Counted from the stretch's first letter, positions 19,240 to 33,800 are shown. The stretch is DNA of 64,000 bases from Symsagittifera roscoffensis (GCF_963678635.1 NC_087071.1:28048130-28112129); one strand, 5' to 3'. Translations and numbers: made by a program. Notes: generated by a model from the sequence alone, not told the origin.

Positions 19240-20103
19240 AATCTTGAAGTCAATCTTCAAAATCATTTCAGGCGCTAAACAAAATTATTAATATACAATA
19301 ACGATTGATAAAAAGATCTCAGATCGTTTTCCTAAATTCTGCAGTAATATACAAAACATTTGTGAAAAATATTTATTGAAAAATCAAAATAAAAATTAGT
19401 AGCATGACAATAAATGGTTAGTAATCATAAATCATCCTGTTGTTCCAGCTTCATCACCTAAACATAACAGCATTCATAAGCTCACTAATATCGTAAAAAT
19501 CACAGAATATCGTTAAAATCAGATCATCAAGGCTCATCCTTGGATCATAAATCATTTTCTATTTAATTAAATTTAAAACTTGATCATCAAGGCCTATCCT
19601 TGGATCAGAAAGAACAATTTTGTTCTCCCCCACCCACTTAGCTAGTGTCTAACGACCTCAAACGTCGATTCACTATCCAACCCTTTCTAAAAACCCAGGA
19701 CTAACAGAAATTTTTGAACAAAACTAATCATTCAAATTAGGATAAACAGTGAAGAACTTCGGTTATTCATCCTTCACTTGATCCCCCCTCTTACCAGACC
19801 CAGGATAAATCTTAGACTTAGATATTTAAAATAGTATCTAACGAACTACTCGCGTTCTAATTATACCTGAACCTTGTGGATCGATTTACTATTCTCCAAC
19901 CCTGAACACAATCACTACCCTTAAGTAAGATTAAGTAAGTTAACACCTTAGCTTATACTAGCCGCGAGAAAGTATAAAATCATTCTTCGGAATCGATATA
20001 CTTTTCTCTCCAACCCTGAACAAATAGACCCAGGTTAGGCTAACCAAAAAATCGTAAGGACTAACAGTCTAAGAAAATAGAAATCATTTAACAACCTTTT
20101 GCA
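19240..20103 (+). other. Leader of element B
   Basis: No credible gene. It includes repeated phrases: GATCATCAAGGC(T/C)(C/T)ATCCTTGGATCA twice (around 19523 and 19582) and CCAACCCTGAACA twice (19898, 20012, with a related CCAACCC near 19677). Packaging or translation-control roles for these leader repeats are possible but unproven. Confidence 0.45.
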
Positions 20104-20121
20104 TCCGTCATCCTAAACCTT

Positions 20122-20589
20122 ATGTCATTTAAAAACCTAGGAAATAAACAAACAATCGTTTTACACAATTGTGAAATAGATAACAAAAAATACGACCTTG
20201 TAATCACACCTCATACACAAACAGTTGGATACATTAGAACAAAACGACAAACACTAAAAAGAAAAATAATAACCAAACAAAGACAAATTACACGAAAAAG
20301 ATTTTCCAAAAACCGAAACGCATTTTCAGAATCAGAAACCAGCAGTTTAGACGAACTTTATAAATTAAAAGAATCTATAGATAAAAATTGCCCCATTCAC
20401 GATCAATTATATTTTTCCGACTCAGAAACAACTTCAAATTCATCAAAAAGAGGAAAAAGAAGAATAAAAAAGCAATATAAACACAAACCAGTACATTTAT
20501 ACAATTGGAATCAACCAATTAGACACATTGATAATTACATATTAACAGTCATCAAACAAAAAAATGAGCTCAACACACACCCCAGGTGA
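20122..20589 (+). CDS. ORF0, basic pre-gag protein (155 aa, complete)
   Basis: This is the full-length version of the protein seen partly at 3-308. The N-terminal third (MSFKNLGNKQTIVLHNCEID onward) may be beta-rich. A Lys/Arg-rich middle (TKRQTLKRKIITKQRQITRK) is followed by a Ser/Glu-rich acidic part and a second basic patch. It overlaps gag by 26 nt. No zinc finger, membrane span or enzyme motif is visible. Element C also carries a small ORF before gag (57357-57641) with a faintly similar LKLKLxNK...I...ILxKHP pattern, but homology is not established. Possible roles include RNA export, assembly or host-factor binding; none can be shown. Confidence 0.6.
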   Translation: MSFKNLGNKQTIVLHNCEIDNKKYDLVITPHTQTVGYIRTKRQTLKRKIITKQRQITRKRFSKNRNAFSESETSSLDELYKLKESIDKNCPIHDQLYFSDSETTSNSSKRGKRRIKKQYKHKPVHLYNWNQPIRHIDNYILTVIKQKNELNTHPR

Positions 20590-23500
20590 AGAAAGTCCAG
20601 ATGATGATGATATCTTCCCCTTTATCGTAGATGCAACCACTGATAGAGGACAGCATATATTTTGCAAAAATTTACTCTTAAATTTGTTTGAACCCGGAAT
20701 CACTCCATGTAAAACAGAGTTCCCAGATGTAAAAATCAAAAGACAAATTATCGATCACTATTTGAAAGATATATGCAACTTAACACAACAATACGGAATC
20801 TACTCCATAGAATTCAGCTCACCAAACCAAAATCACAGCAAATATGTAATTCAAACAGACGACCTTGATTTAGACTTTTCAAAAGTATTCTCAGAATAAA
20901 TAAAAAGCATACAATATCATAACTCACAAAGAGCAAACTCCATATTCACCAATGAAGTTTTTGCAATAATATATAGTTATATCTCTATGTTAGAAAACGA
21001 AATCCCAATCCCAAATGTCTCACCGACAGAAACATCTAAACACATAAGAGTACGACATGAAATCACACTACTCTCTAGTTTTCTCAATATAATTAAAGAA
21101 AATTTCACGAAAGATGAAGTTTCACAACATACAAAACACGACTTTAAAAAAATTTTGGCATGGTTCATAATAGATTATTTCACACATAATATTGATTTAA
21201 TTTCACAAGCAAGAAAAAATTTTAGACCCCAAAACTCAAACGATGATACTGCCATCACAGAACAATCAGACTATGTTTGGGACCCCGAATGGTCTCATCC
21301 CGCATTCATAAACTTCCCACAATCAATCTCAAGTCAAGCAATAAGTACGATATCTTATGTAAGAGATTATGTAAGAGTAATACCATTAACCATTGATGCA
21401 ACACCATTAAACTATAAACATTTTTACCTGATATGCAAAATAATAGTTTAAACTCCACAGTCATACACAATGAAAACCTCAATGGAACTAGAAATCTCAC
21501 TCAACAAGATATCCAGACACCATCACACTTCATAAATGAAGAAATCGTACACACAACAACTACACAACAAAGCATTTCACCGATACGTCCAAATTTAACA
21601 ACACCAAGAAATACAAACCCTTCACAAACACAGGCAACCTTACAATCAACCGTTAAACCTTCGGTTGCCCTAAAATATCACACATGGATTATCAAACATA
21701 CAAACCCATGACAATACCGTCAAAAACACGTAAAACGTTCACTAGAAACAATTTTGTAGAACATAATTATAATTACACACATCCATCAAAAACAAATTAT
21801 CCCCCACAAAAAAATTTTAATAATTATACAAGATCTCGAAACTGGGATAACCCAATGGCACAAACTAATTCAGTAAATTTTCAAACAAATTTACATCCTT
21901 CACAGGATCGTAGTGAAAACTATCCATTTTTTCAACAAAATAAAAATAAAAAACAAACATCTTATCAAATGGATTACTTATCCTCAGATGATGATTTTTT
22001 ACAACCAGATATATTTGCACCATATAATCAAGAATATCGTGGACAAGGAGTACAGAAACCACATACAAATTATAGAATTTTTTCTCCACAACCGATAGAT
22101 ACACGAAATCAACAACCAATTCAGCAACAAAACCCAATTAATACACAATATTTTCAACCAATTCAGCAACAAAACCCAATGATCACACACTCGTATCAAC
22201 CGACACAAATGCAAAATGAAATACCACTCCCATATTATCTTCAACAACACGAAATAACAAGAAATCAACTTTCAAATTTTTCTCAAATGCCAAATGCAGC
22301 AGAATCATTACAAATGACAATGAATCCATACCTTATGGGTGGATCATCAATAACATCAAATAAACCTTTAATGGTATTCACAGAAACAGACCCTGAATAT
22401 TCTGTAGAAGACTATTTAAATGCAGTAACAGCAAATTTGATTTTAAATATAGGACCTGAACCAATTAATACGCCACTACATCAAAACTGGATACATCGAC
22501 GCACAGCGTTGATACAAACAACTTTAGACGGCGCAGCCCAAAAATGGTTTTCAGTATTGCCTCTAGAAATAAAATCAAATTGGAAAAGGTTTACACAAGA
22601 ATTTTCAAAAATGTTTGACTCCGAAAGAAACAAACAACAACAAAGAGTTTTATGTAATGAAATTCGCAGATTACCAAATGAAACCATCAAGCAATTAGCA
22701 GTACGCATCGAAACACTAGTTCGAAAAGCATATTCCCTAAATACACATGACTATAAAAACACAAAGATGACAGAAATCCTAATGATGACCTTAACACCGC
22801 AATTAAGAAAAATAGCAATAAAAAAGAGAGCATCCCATCCTTCTTCAATTCGAGAACCCGATTTAGATTTTCGAAAACTAGTAGACAAACTAGAACAAGC
22901 AGAAATCACAATGAAACTCGAAGAAACAGAAAATCTGAAATTACAATATGTTAACCGAATCGAAACAAATACCACAAGTATCAACAATATACAGGAATCA
23001 GATACAGACCTCGTTGAAAAAATCACTGAAATACTCAATATTTACGAAAAACACCCAAACTTTAAAGGCAAACCATCTTTCAAAAAATGGTGTAATTATT
23101 GCCGACGATACGGACATAGTATTATAGTATTTCTGAATGTAGACAAAAACAGCAAGACAATCAAAATAAACCTCAAAAATATAAAGAACCAAATAAATCA
23201 TTCTATCAATACATGAAAAAAGATCAAAATCTACCGAACAAAACTGTGTACAGCAACAACAGTTCAGGAAAACCACTCCCGAACAATACAAATTATACAA
23301 GAAATCAATCACCATATAACTCAAGTTATAGAGGAAGATCACCAGAACGAAGAAATACACAAAATTCGTCACAAAATCATTACAATAGACCAAATAGTAG
23401 AAATAACTACTCCAGATCTAATTCAAACACAACACAATTTGTTTCTAGATCTAATTCCCAATCAAGAAATAATTACTATCCAAACAATCAATCACGAAAC

Positions 23501-24724
23501 TCATCATACAATAGGAATAGAAACTACTCCAATAATCGAAATAGAAGTTATTCAAACAACCGAAACCAGAATTACCCGAACAATCGATCAAGGAATAACT
23601 CATATAATAGATCAAACTATAACAGACCAAACAATAATTATCAAAATAGATCACGAAATAATTCACAAAATCGACATTCAAGCTATAATAATCGTTATAG
23701 AAATTATTCCCAATCACCACACAGGAATAATAACCATTATAATAATTCTAATAATCGCCATAGAAGTAGTACACCTAAACATCAAAGAAATATAAATCAA
23801 GTACAATCAAATCCAGAAACAACATCAGACCCTCCAGGTATTGATGACACAGTAAATGATACGTTACAACTCAATCAAATAAATTGTGGATCATCAGACT
23901 CAGAAAGTGAAACAGAAAACACTATCTCCATCAATATGATAGCAGTCGAAAATGACTATGAACCTATTATATATGAACAACCATTTTCATCACACATATA
24001 TGAAAATCAATCAGAACTTCTTTACAATTATTATATTGAACCCATCCATTCCACACCGACGACGCAAAAAACTAATGGAATTAACACTACAAATCAACCC
24101 AATGAGAATGACAAAACAAAATGCTTGAATACAAATCACATCTATCAAAATATACAAAAAGATAAACCCAAAGAAAAAATTTGGACAATACCATTTCTCT
24201 TAGAAAGTCCAAGAAACAAAGAATTTCAACCACCAGATCTTGAAATTGATTTTTTAATTGATTCAGGAGCAGAATCAAACATAATAAACATTCCCACATG
24301 GAATGTGATAAAAACATTACACCCAAAATTAACACCTCTTGAAACCTCCAGTAAACTAGCAACAGCACAAGGATCAACATTGGTAAACTATGGAAAAATT
24401 CAATTATTTCTTCTCCCCACAAGAACAATGGAGCAAAATAAAATTTTAACTAAACCGTTTAAACAAATATTCCATATCACTGATATTAAACACAATATCA
24501 TTGGAATACCATTCATCTCTAAATATATACCAACAATCAACATATTAAACAGTAAAATACTAATCAAAGATAAATACACAAAAACAAAAGACACATCCCT
24601 AACATTTTTTCAAAGATTAAACAAACAACCACCATTCTTTTCAAAATTTTATCCAATATATAACCAACAAAGAAAACACCTGAAACCACTATCAGGAAAC
24701 ATATATAATTTTTCAATAAAATAA
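20564..24724 (+). pseudogene. gag: Gag-protease, first copy in element B, degenerate
   Basis: It is homologous to codons 1 to about 1387 of the gag-pol in A. Lesions: in-frame TAA at 20897-20899, a one-base loss near 21415, a one-base change near 21676 shifting frame (not shared with the second copy), an 8-bp insertion near 23121-23129 that destroys the zinc knuckle after RRYGHS, and TAA at 24722-24724 after the protease. Protease DSGA is still readable in the 23213-24724 segment. The product cannot be a functional Gag. Confidence 0.9.
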
Positions 24725-24766
24725 GTTCACCAATATGATAAAAAACAAAATAAACAACAACTCTAT

Positions 24767-25978
24767 ATGTCAGACTTTGAATTCAAACCTATCCATAAGT
24801 TTTTCAAAATCACAATCTCATCCATAAAATATTTGAAAAACTCGAATTCAGATATTATATCTCTACATGTATACAACAATACACCTTACCAAGTAACATT
24901 ACTTTTAGGACTTTTAGGCTATTGCGAAACCAACGCTACAATATTACCAATACACGAAAAAGCATATCGCGTAAATAATATACTCCAATTATTAGATATT
25001 TGTCAATCCACAATTCTTAATGAAGAATTATCCATAAATAAAATAATAAGTAACGAAAAAAGAAATACGGATTATTTCACAAAAACCCCATATTTCAAAC
25101 CGACATTCAACATAAATAACTACACAGAGAATAAACAGAAATTTTTAACAATGTTTAATTTCCAACATTCACAAATAACACAAGACGAATTTGAAAAATT
25201 AGCCAAACAGCTAATCAAATATTCATCAGTCTATGCAACATCCCAATTTGATGTTGGCAAAATCAGCTCATCACTACATCTCCCATTAAAACCAGACTCA
25301 GTTTTCAAAAAACAAAGAGCAAGTAAAGTACCAATTCACTTACACGATAAAGTGAACAGATTACTCGACATTTTAGAACAATACAACATTATATCACCAG
25401 TAAATAAAGAAGAACAACCAAAAGGTAACACATTTATCAACCCTGTTATCATTCTAGCCAAAGGAGAATCATTAAAAATCGTTCTCGACGCATCCGTCAT
25501 CCTAAACCTTATGTCATTTAAAAACCTAGGAAATAAACAAACAATCGTTTTACACAATTGTGAAATAGATAACAAAAAATACGACCTTGTAATCACACCT
25601 CATACACAAACAGTTGGATACATTAGAACAAAACGACAAACACTAAAAAGAAAAATAATAACCAAACAAAGACAAATTACACGAAAAAGATTTTCCAAAA
25701 ACCGAAACGCATTTTCAGAATCAGAAACCAGCAGTTTAGACGAACTTTATAAATTAAAAGAATCTATAGATAAAAATTGCCCCATTCACGATCAATTATA
25801 TTTTTCCGACTCAGAAACAACTTCAAATTCATCAAAAAGAGGAAAAAGAAGAATAAAAAAGCAATATAAACACAAACCAGTACATTTATACAATTGGAAT
25901 CAACCAATTAGACACATTGATAATTACATATTAACAGTCATCAAACAAAAAAATGAGCTCAACACACACCCCAGGTGA
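24767..25978 (+). pseudogene. Chimeric frame: N-terminal RT fused in frame to ORF0 (403 aa)
   Basis: The frame begins in the protease-RT linker, continues into the RT fingers up to ILAKGESLKIVLDA, then crosses the duplication junction near 25490 into SVILNL and the ORF0 start (ATG at 25511) in the same frame. The RT part lacks YLDD and so cannot polymerise. The in-frame fusion is probably accidental. It nevertheless gives a long open chimera absent from element A. Confidence 0.85.
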
Positions 25979-28900
25979 AGAAAGTCCAGATGATGATGAT
26001 ATCTTCCCCTTTATCGTAGATGCAACCACTGATAGAGGACAGCATATATTTTGCAAAAATTTACTCTTAAATTTGTTTGAACCCGGAATCACTCCATGTA
26101 AAAATCAAAAGACAAAGATGTAAAAATTCCCAGATGTAAAAATCAAAAGACAAATTATCGATCACTATTTGAAAGATATATGCAACTTAACACAACAATA
26201 CGGAATCTACTCCATAGAATTCAGCTCACCAAACCAAAATCACAGCAAATATGTAATTCAAACAGACGACCTTGATTTAGACTTTTCAAAAGTATTCTCA
26301 GAATAAATAAAAAGCATACAATATCATAACTCACAAAGAGCAAACTCCATATTCACCAATGAAGTTTTTGCAATAATATATAGTTATATCTCTATGTTAG
26401 AAAACGAAATCCCAATCCCAAATGTCTCACCGACAGAAACATCTAAACACATAAGAGTACGACATGAAATCACACTACTCTCTAGTTTTCTCAATATAAT
26501 TAAAGAAAATTTCACGAAAGATGAAGTTTCACAACATACAAAACACGACTTTAAAAAAATTTTGGCATGGTTCATAATAGATTATTTCACACATAATATT
26601 GATTTAATTTCACAAGCAAGAAAAAATTTTAGACCCCAAAACTCAAACGATGATACTGCCATCACAGAACAATCAGACTATGTTTGGGACCCCGAATGGT
26701 CTCATCCCGCATTCATAAACTTCCCACAATCAATCTCAAGTCAAGCAATAAGTACGATATCTTATGTAAGAGATTATGTAAGAGTAATACCATTAACCAT
26801 TGATGCAACACCATTAAACTATAAACATTTTTACCTGATATGCAAAATAATAGTTTAAACTCCACAGTCATACACAATGAAAACCTCAATGGAACTAGAA
26901 ATCTCACTCAACAAGATATCCAGACACCATCACACTTCATAAATGAAGAAATCGTACACACAACAACTACACAACAAAGCATTTCACCGATACGTCCAAA
27001 TTTAACAACACCAAGAAATACAAACCCTTCACAAACACAGGCAACCTTACAATCAACCGTTAAACCTTCGGTTGCCCTAAAATATTCACACATGGATTAT
27101 CAAACATACAAACCCATGACAATACCGTCAAAAACACGTAAAACGTTCACTAGAAACAATTTTGCAGAACATAATTATAATTACACACATCCATCAAAAA
27201 CAAATTATCCCCCACAAAAAAATTTTAATAATTATACAAGATCTCGAAACTGGGATAACCCAATGGCACAAACTAATTCAGTAAATTTTCAAACAAATTT
27301 ACATCCTTCACAGGATCGTAGTGAAAACTATCCATTTTTTCAACAAAATAAAAATAAAAAACAAACATCTTATCAAATGGATTACTTATCCTCAGATGAT
27401 GATTTTTTACAACCAGATATATTTGCACCATATAATCAAGAATATCGTGGACAAGGAGTACAGAAACCACATACAAATCATAGAATTTTTTCTCCACAAC
27501 CGATAGATACACGAAATCAACAACCAATTCAGCAACAAAACCCAATTAATACACAATATTTTCAACCAATTCAGCAACAAAACCCAATGATCACACACTC
27601 GTATCAACCGACACAAATGCAAAATGAAATACCACTCCCATATTATCTTCAACAACACGAAATAACAAGAAATCAACTTTCAAATTTTTCTCAAATGCCA
27701 AATGCAGCAGAATCATTACAAATGACAATGAATCCATACCTTATGGGTGGATCATCAATAACATCAAATAAACCTTTAATGGTATTCACAGGAACAGACC
27801 CTGAATATTCTGTAGAAGACTATTTAAATGCAGTAACAGCAAATTTGATTTTAAATATAGGACCTGAACCAATTAATACGCCACTACATCAAAACTGGAT
27901 ACATCGACGCACAGCGTTGATACAAACAACTTTAGACGGCGCAGCCCAAAAATGGTTTTCAGTATTGCCTCTAGAAATAAAATCAAATTGGAAAAGGTTT
28001 ACACAAGAATTTTCAAAAATGTTTGACTCCGAAAGAAACAAACAACAACAAAGAGTTTTATGTAATGAAATTCGCAGATTACCAAATGAAACCATCAAGC
28101 AATTAGCAGTACGCATCGAAACACTAGTTCGAAAAGCATATTCCCTAAATACACATGACTATAAAAACACAAAGATGACAGAAATCCTAATGATGACCTT
28201 AACACCGCAATTAAGAAAAATAGCAATAAAAAAGAGAGCATCCCATCCTTCTTCAATTCGAGAACCCGATTTAGATTTTCGAAAACTAGTAGACAAACTA
28301 GAACAAGCAGAAATCACAATGAAACTCGAAGAAACAGAAAATCTGAAATTACAATATGTTAACCGAATCGAAACAAATACCACAAGTATCAACAATATAC
28401 AGGAATCAGATACAGACCTCGTTGAAAAAATCACTGAAATACTCAATATTTACGAAAAACACCCAAACTTTAAAGGCAAACCATCTTTCAAAAAATGGTG
28501 TAATTATTGCCGACGATACGGACATACTATTTCTGAATGTAGACAAAAACAGCAAGACAATCAAAATAAACCTCAAAAATATAAAGAACCAAATAAATCA
28601 TTCTATCAATACATGAAAAAAGATCAAAATCTACCAAACAAAACTGTGTACAGCAACAACAGTTCAGGAAAACCACTCCCGAACAATACAAATTATACAA
28701 GAAATCAATCACCATATAACTCAAGTTATAGAGGAAGATCACCAGAACGAAGAAATACACAAAATTCGTCACAAAATCATTACAATAGACCAAATAGTAG
28801 AAATAACTACTCCAGATCTAATTCAAACACAACACAATTTGTTTCTAGATCTAATTCCCAATCAAGAAATAATTACTATCCAAACAATCAATCACGAAAC

Positions 28901-30892
28901 TCATCATACAATAGGAATAGAAACTACTCCAATAATCGAAATAGAAGTTATTCAAACAACCGAAACCAGAATTACCCGAACAATCGATCAAGGAATAACT
29001 CATATAATAGATCAAACTATAACAGACCAAACAATAATTATCAAAATAGATCACGAAATAATTCACAAAATCGACATTCAAGCTATAATAATCGTTATAG
29101 AAATTATTCCCAATCACCACACAGGAATAATAACCATTATAATAATTCTAATAATCGCCATAGAAGTAGTACACCTAAACATCAAAGAAATATAAATCAA
29201 GTACAATCAAATCCAGAAACAACATCAGACCCTCCAGGTATTGATGACACAGTAAATGATACGTTACCACTCAATCAAATAAATTGTGGATCATCAGACT
29301 CAGAAAGTGAAACAGAAAACACTATCTCCATCAATATGATAGCAGTCGAAAATGACTATGAACCTATTATATATGAACAACCATTTTCATCACACATATA
29401 TGAAAATCAATCAGAACTTCTTCACAATTATTATATTGAACCCATCCATTCCACACCGACGACGCAAAAAACTAATGGAATTAACACTACAAATCAACCC
29501 AATGAGAATGACAAAACAAAATGCTTGAATACAAATCACATCTATCAAAATATACAAAAAGATAAACCCAAAGAAAAAATTTGGACAATACCATTTCTCT
29601 TAGAAAGTCCAAGAAACAAAGAATTTCAACCACCAGATCTTGAAATTGATTTTTTAATTGATTCAGGAGCAGAATCAAACATAATAAACATTCCCACATG
29701 GAATGTGATAAAAACATTACACCCAAAATTAACACCTCTTGAAACCTCCAGTAAACTAGCAACAGCACAAGGATCAACATTGGTAAACTATGGAAAAATT
29801 CAATTATTTCTTCTCCCCACAAGAACAATGGAGCAAAATAAAATTTTAACTAAACCGTTTAAACAAATATTCCATATCACTGATATTAAACACAATATCA
29901 TTGGAATACCATTCATCTCTAAATATATACCAACAATCAACATATTAAACAGTAAAATACTAATCAAAGATAAATACACAAAAACAAAAGACACATCCCT
30001 AACATTTTTTCAAAGATTAAACAAACAACCACCATTCTTTTCAAAATTTTATCCAATATATAACCAACAAAGAAAACACCTGAAACCACTATCAGGAAAC
30101 ATATATAATTTTTCAATAAAATAAGTTCACCAATATGATAAAAAACAAAATAAACAACAACTCTATATGTCAGACTTTGAATTCAAACCTATCCATAAGT
30201 TTTTCAAAATCGCAATCTCATCCATAAAATATTTGAAAAACTCGAATTCAGATATTATATCTCTACATGTATACAACAATACACCTTACCAAGTAACATT
30301 ACCTTTAGGACTTTTAGGCTATTGCGAAACCAACGCTACAATGTTACCAATACACGAAAAAGCATATCGCGTAAATAATATACTCCAATTATTAGATATT
30401 TGTCAATCCACAATTCTTAATGAAGAATTATCCATAAATATTATAATAAGTAACGAAAAAAGAAATACGGATTATTTCACAAAAACCCCATATTTCAAAC
30501 CGACATTCAACATAAATAACTACACAGAGAATAAACAGAAATTTTTAACAATGTTTAATTTCCAACATTCACAAATAACACAAGACGAATTTGAAAAATT
30601 AGCCAAACAGCTAATTAAATATTCATCAGTCTATGCAACATCCCAATTTGATGTTGGCAAAATCAGCTCATCACTACATCTCCCATTAAAACCAGACGCA
30701 GTTTTCAAAAAACAAAGAGCAAGTAAAGTACCAATTCACTTACACGATAAAGTGAACAGATTACTCGACATTTTAGAACAATACAACATTATATCACCAG
30801 TAAATAAAGAAGAACAACCAAAAGGTAACACATTTATCAACCCTGTTATCATTCTAGCCAAAGGAGAATCATTAAAAATCGTTCTCGACGCT
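25493..30892 (+). repeat. Tandem duplication unit 2
   Basis: This is the second copy of the 5.4-kb block. It is nearly identical to unit 1 apart from small indels: net +18 bp at 26101-26123, +1 near 27084, and absence of the 8-bp insertion that unit 1 has at 23121. After 30892 the sequence continues normally into the rest of RT. Confidence 0.93.
25511..25978 (+). CDS. ORF0, second copy (155 aa)
   Basis: It reads identically to 20122-20589 through its length as far as I can see. It could be translated from its own ATG or as the tail of the RT chimera described at 24767-25978. Having two intact copies of ORF0 while gag is broken in both units may simply reflect the young age of the duplication. 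Confidence 0.5.
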   Translation: MSFKNLGNKQTIVLHNCEIDNKKYDLVITPHTQTVGYIRTKRQTLKRKIITKQRQITRKRFSKNRNAFSESETSSLDELYKLKESIDKNCPIHDQLYFSDSETTSNSSKRGKRRIKKQYKHKPVHLYNWNQPIRHIDNYILTVIKQKNELNTHPR

Positions 30893-33800
30893 AGATACCT
30901 CAACTCACTCATAGATGAATCAAAGTGTAATTGGCCTATTGAACCAATACAAGTTATTTTAACAAAAATAAACGGAAAATACTTTACAACCGCAGATATG
31001 AACAGTGCATATAACCAAATGCCATTAGATGAACAATCGCGACGTTTAACACAATTTGTTATTGGAAACCAACAATACGAATTCAACCGCTTATTCTATG
31101 GAATATCCATAGGACCAGCAGCATTTTCAGCTTTTATGAGCAAAATTTTTCGACCACTAATACTTAAGAAAAACGCAATCACCTATTTAGACGATGTTTT
31201 TATGCAATCACAGACTAAAGAAGAAACGTTCAATGTTTTAGAACAATATCACCAAATACTTCAGAACAAAAATCTGAAGGCCGCCCCTGATAAATCACAC
31301 TTCTTTTTGACAAGAGTTAAATTCTTAGGACATAACATAGAAAGAAAAACAATCACCCCATTAAAATCACGCATTGACGCTATTCAGAAACTCCAACCAC
31401 CGACAAATAAAAAGAAAATCCAAAAATTCCTTGGAATGTTAAACTTTTTAAGCAAATATGTTTATAAAATGCAATTATATCTAAGACCATTCTATAATAT
31501 ACTTAGACAACAAAATAATTTTGAATGGAATACAGAACATCAAGCACGATTTGAAGAAATAAAGAAACTCTTAACTGAACAAATTTCAAACACAATTCCA
31601 GATTCAAATCAACCATTTTATGCAATGTGCGATGCTTCGAATTTTGGCATCGGCGCAGCGTGATTACAATCACAATGGTACAAACAAAATGAACCTTATA
31701 TCAGCAAATTCTCGATTATTCACTCAAGCAGAGCTAAGACTCTCAACCCTAATGAGAGAATGTACAGCCATAATCTATACACTTACAGAATATGAATTTC
31801 TGATACTTGGATCAAAACATCCAACAGTTCTATTCACAGATCACAAACCAATCATTTTTCTCTTTACACAAAAATCCAACCCAAATCACCGAGTTTACAG
31901 ATTTCAATTAATTCTAATGAAATTTCCAAACTTACATATAGTTTGGACAGCAGGAAAGAATCTTGCATTACCAGACACATTAAGTCGAAATACGCCACCT
32001 GAATTACTTACACGTAAAACTACAGTAGAAATACCCAAAAATATAAAATTCTACCTTGCAAAAAACGAAACATCACCCGACTAGAATGCAAATATGCAGT
32101 AAAAACTGACGTTGAACAATCACAGATAAATAATCTACAACACTTTCCACTTTATTTAGATTGTCAAAATAACCACTACGAAGTTGATCTACTTGGAACA
32201 TCAACTTTTAAACCAATTCCATACTCACAATGAATAAAAAATAACACCCAACAAAAAAGAGTAAAACAACACTCGCGTAAAAAAGACCTTTTTCCACTAA
32301 TTGAAAAAGAAAACCTAACTGATAAAATAAATTTATCAGGACCACAAACAAACGATTCAAAATACACAATAAATCAAGTTTTTGACCTCCATGACCCACT
32401 TGATACAATACCCTTATCTAAATTAGAAATAGAAAACATTTTTCTCCCCCCAACAGAAACAATTACAATTTCAACATTGAAACAATACCAAAATCTTGAC
32501 CCAGTAATTAGACAACTAAAATCATGGCACAAATATAAAACTAAACCCGTCAAGGCAGATACAACTATTTTAGGAAATAAAACACTCCTCCGATATTTTC
32601 GAAAATTCAATAATACAACAATTAACGAAAACACAGACCTTCTAGAATACAAATTAAATGAATCTACAGTTCCCTGTCTCCCTCTAAGTATGATTCTCAT
32701 AGCTTTTAATATTTCACATATTTCTTTAATATTTCAAACTCCTACATTATGGTAATTGTTGACGCATTTACACATTATGTAGCACTTAACCCAGTACCAC
32801 ATTGTAACGCTTATTACGCTTACACAACGCTTTATGAACACTGGATAGCCAAATTTGGACTACCAGAAATTTTAGATACAGACAACGGTACAGAATTCAT
32901 AAATAATGAAATCATCACACTATGTCATTTTTATAGCATCAAACACAAACCACGTACATCTCATGCACCTTGGACAAACGGCTTAGTCGAAGGTATGAAC
33001 CGTTCACTACAAGAATATCTTAGATGTATCATCAATGGAAATGATACAAGATATACTGAATGGTCAGCAGATGTAAAACTATTTCCCTTAGCATATAATT
33101 CACAAATCACGACAACTCTAGGAATGTCACCATATGAAATGGTTTTTAACCAAAAGCCACGCAAACCAATAATGTTTACAGCAAATTCTCATAAAAACGC
33201 ACAAGGTTATTGTCAACCAAATAAAGACTCAATTTGTTATAACCTACCTTTACATACACACGATGAAGATCATTTTCATCACCCACAAATTCTTAAATTA
33301 GCCTCCGGTACACACACCGAATGGATTTTAAACAGAGATAAAAAACACAATGAAATTTACCAAAAAGTAACAAAAAAGTTGTTACAAAGGCAAAACATTA
33401 ATGAACAAATAAATTCACGCTTTACACCAGCCTCCGATTTAAAAATTGGAACATTTGTTTTAATACCCAATTTTAATACTCAAAAAAGAATTTCTAAAAA
33501 ATTACAACCCCTTTGTAAAGGACCATACCAAATAATTGCAAAACCCACTGATGTCACATATAAAATCACCGACTCAGACAAAAAAGAAATCGTCCAACAC
33601 CGAAATAACCTATTACCTTATTATCCAAAAGAATACGCACTCCGCGAACTAACTCAATTATATTCTTTTACAGGTTTAAAAGTTATTCAAAATGACCCAC
33701 ATACGGAAAATACAACAAAGGAACAAAAAGATTTTCACCTCAAAAACCAAAATACAAAATCAACCACCACAAAAAACAATACAAAAAATCTAGATCAAAA

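Larger units (their letters stand above)
20104..25492 (+). repeat. Tandem duplication unit 1 (ORF0 to mid-RT)
   Basis: This 5.4-kb block is repeated immediately downstream at 25493-30892. The junction at about 25490 joins RT sequence (ATCGTTCTCGACGC) to leader sequence (ATCCGTCATCC), with a GC dinucleotide shared by both parents. The units share three inactivating changes (TAA near 20897/26304, the one-base loss near 21415/26822, and TAA at 24722/30122), so these predate the duplication. Confidence 0.93.
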
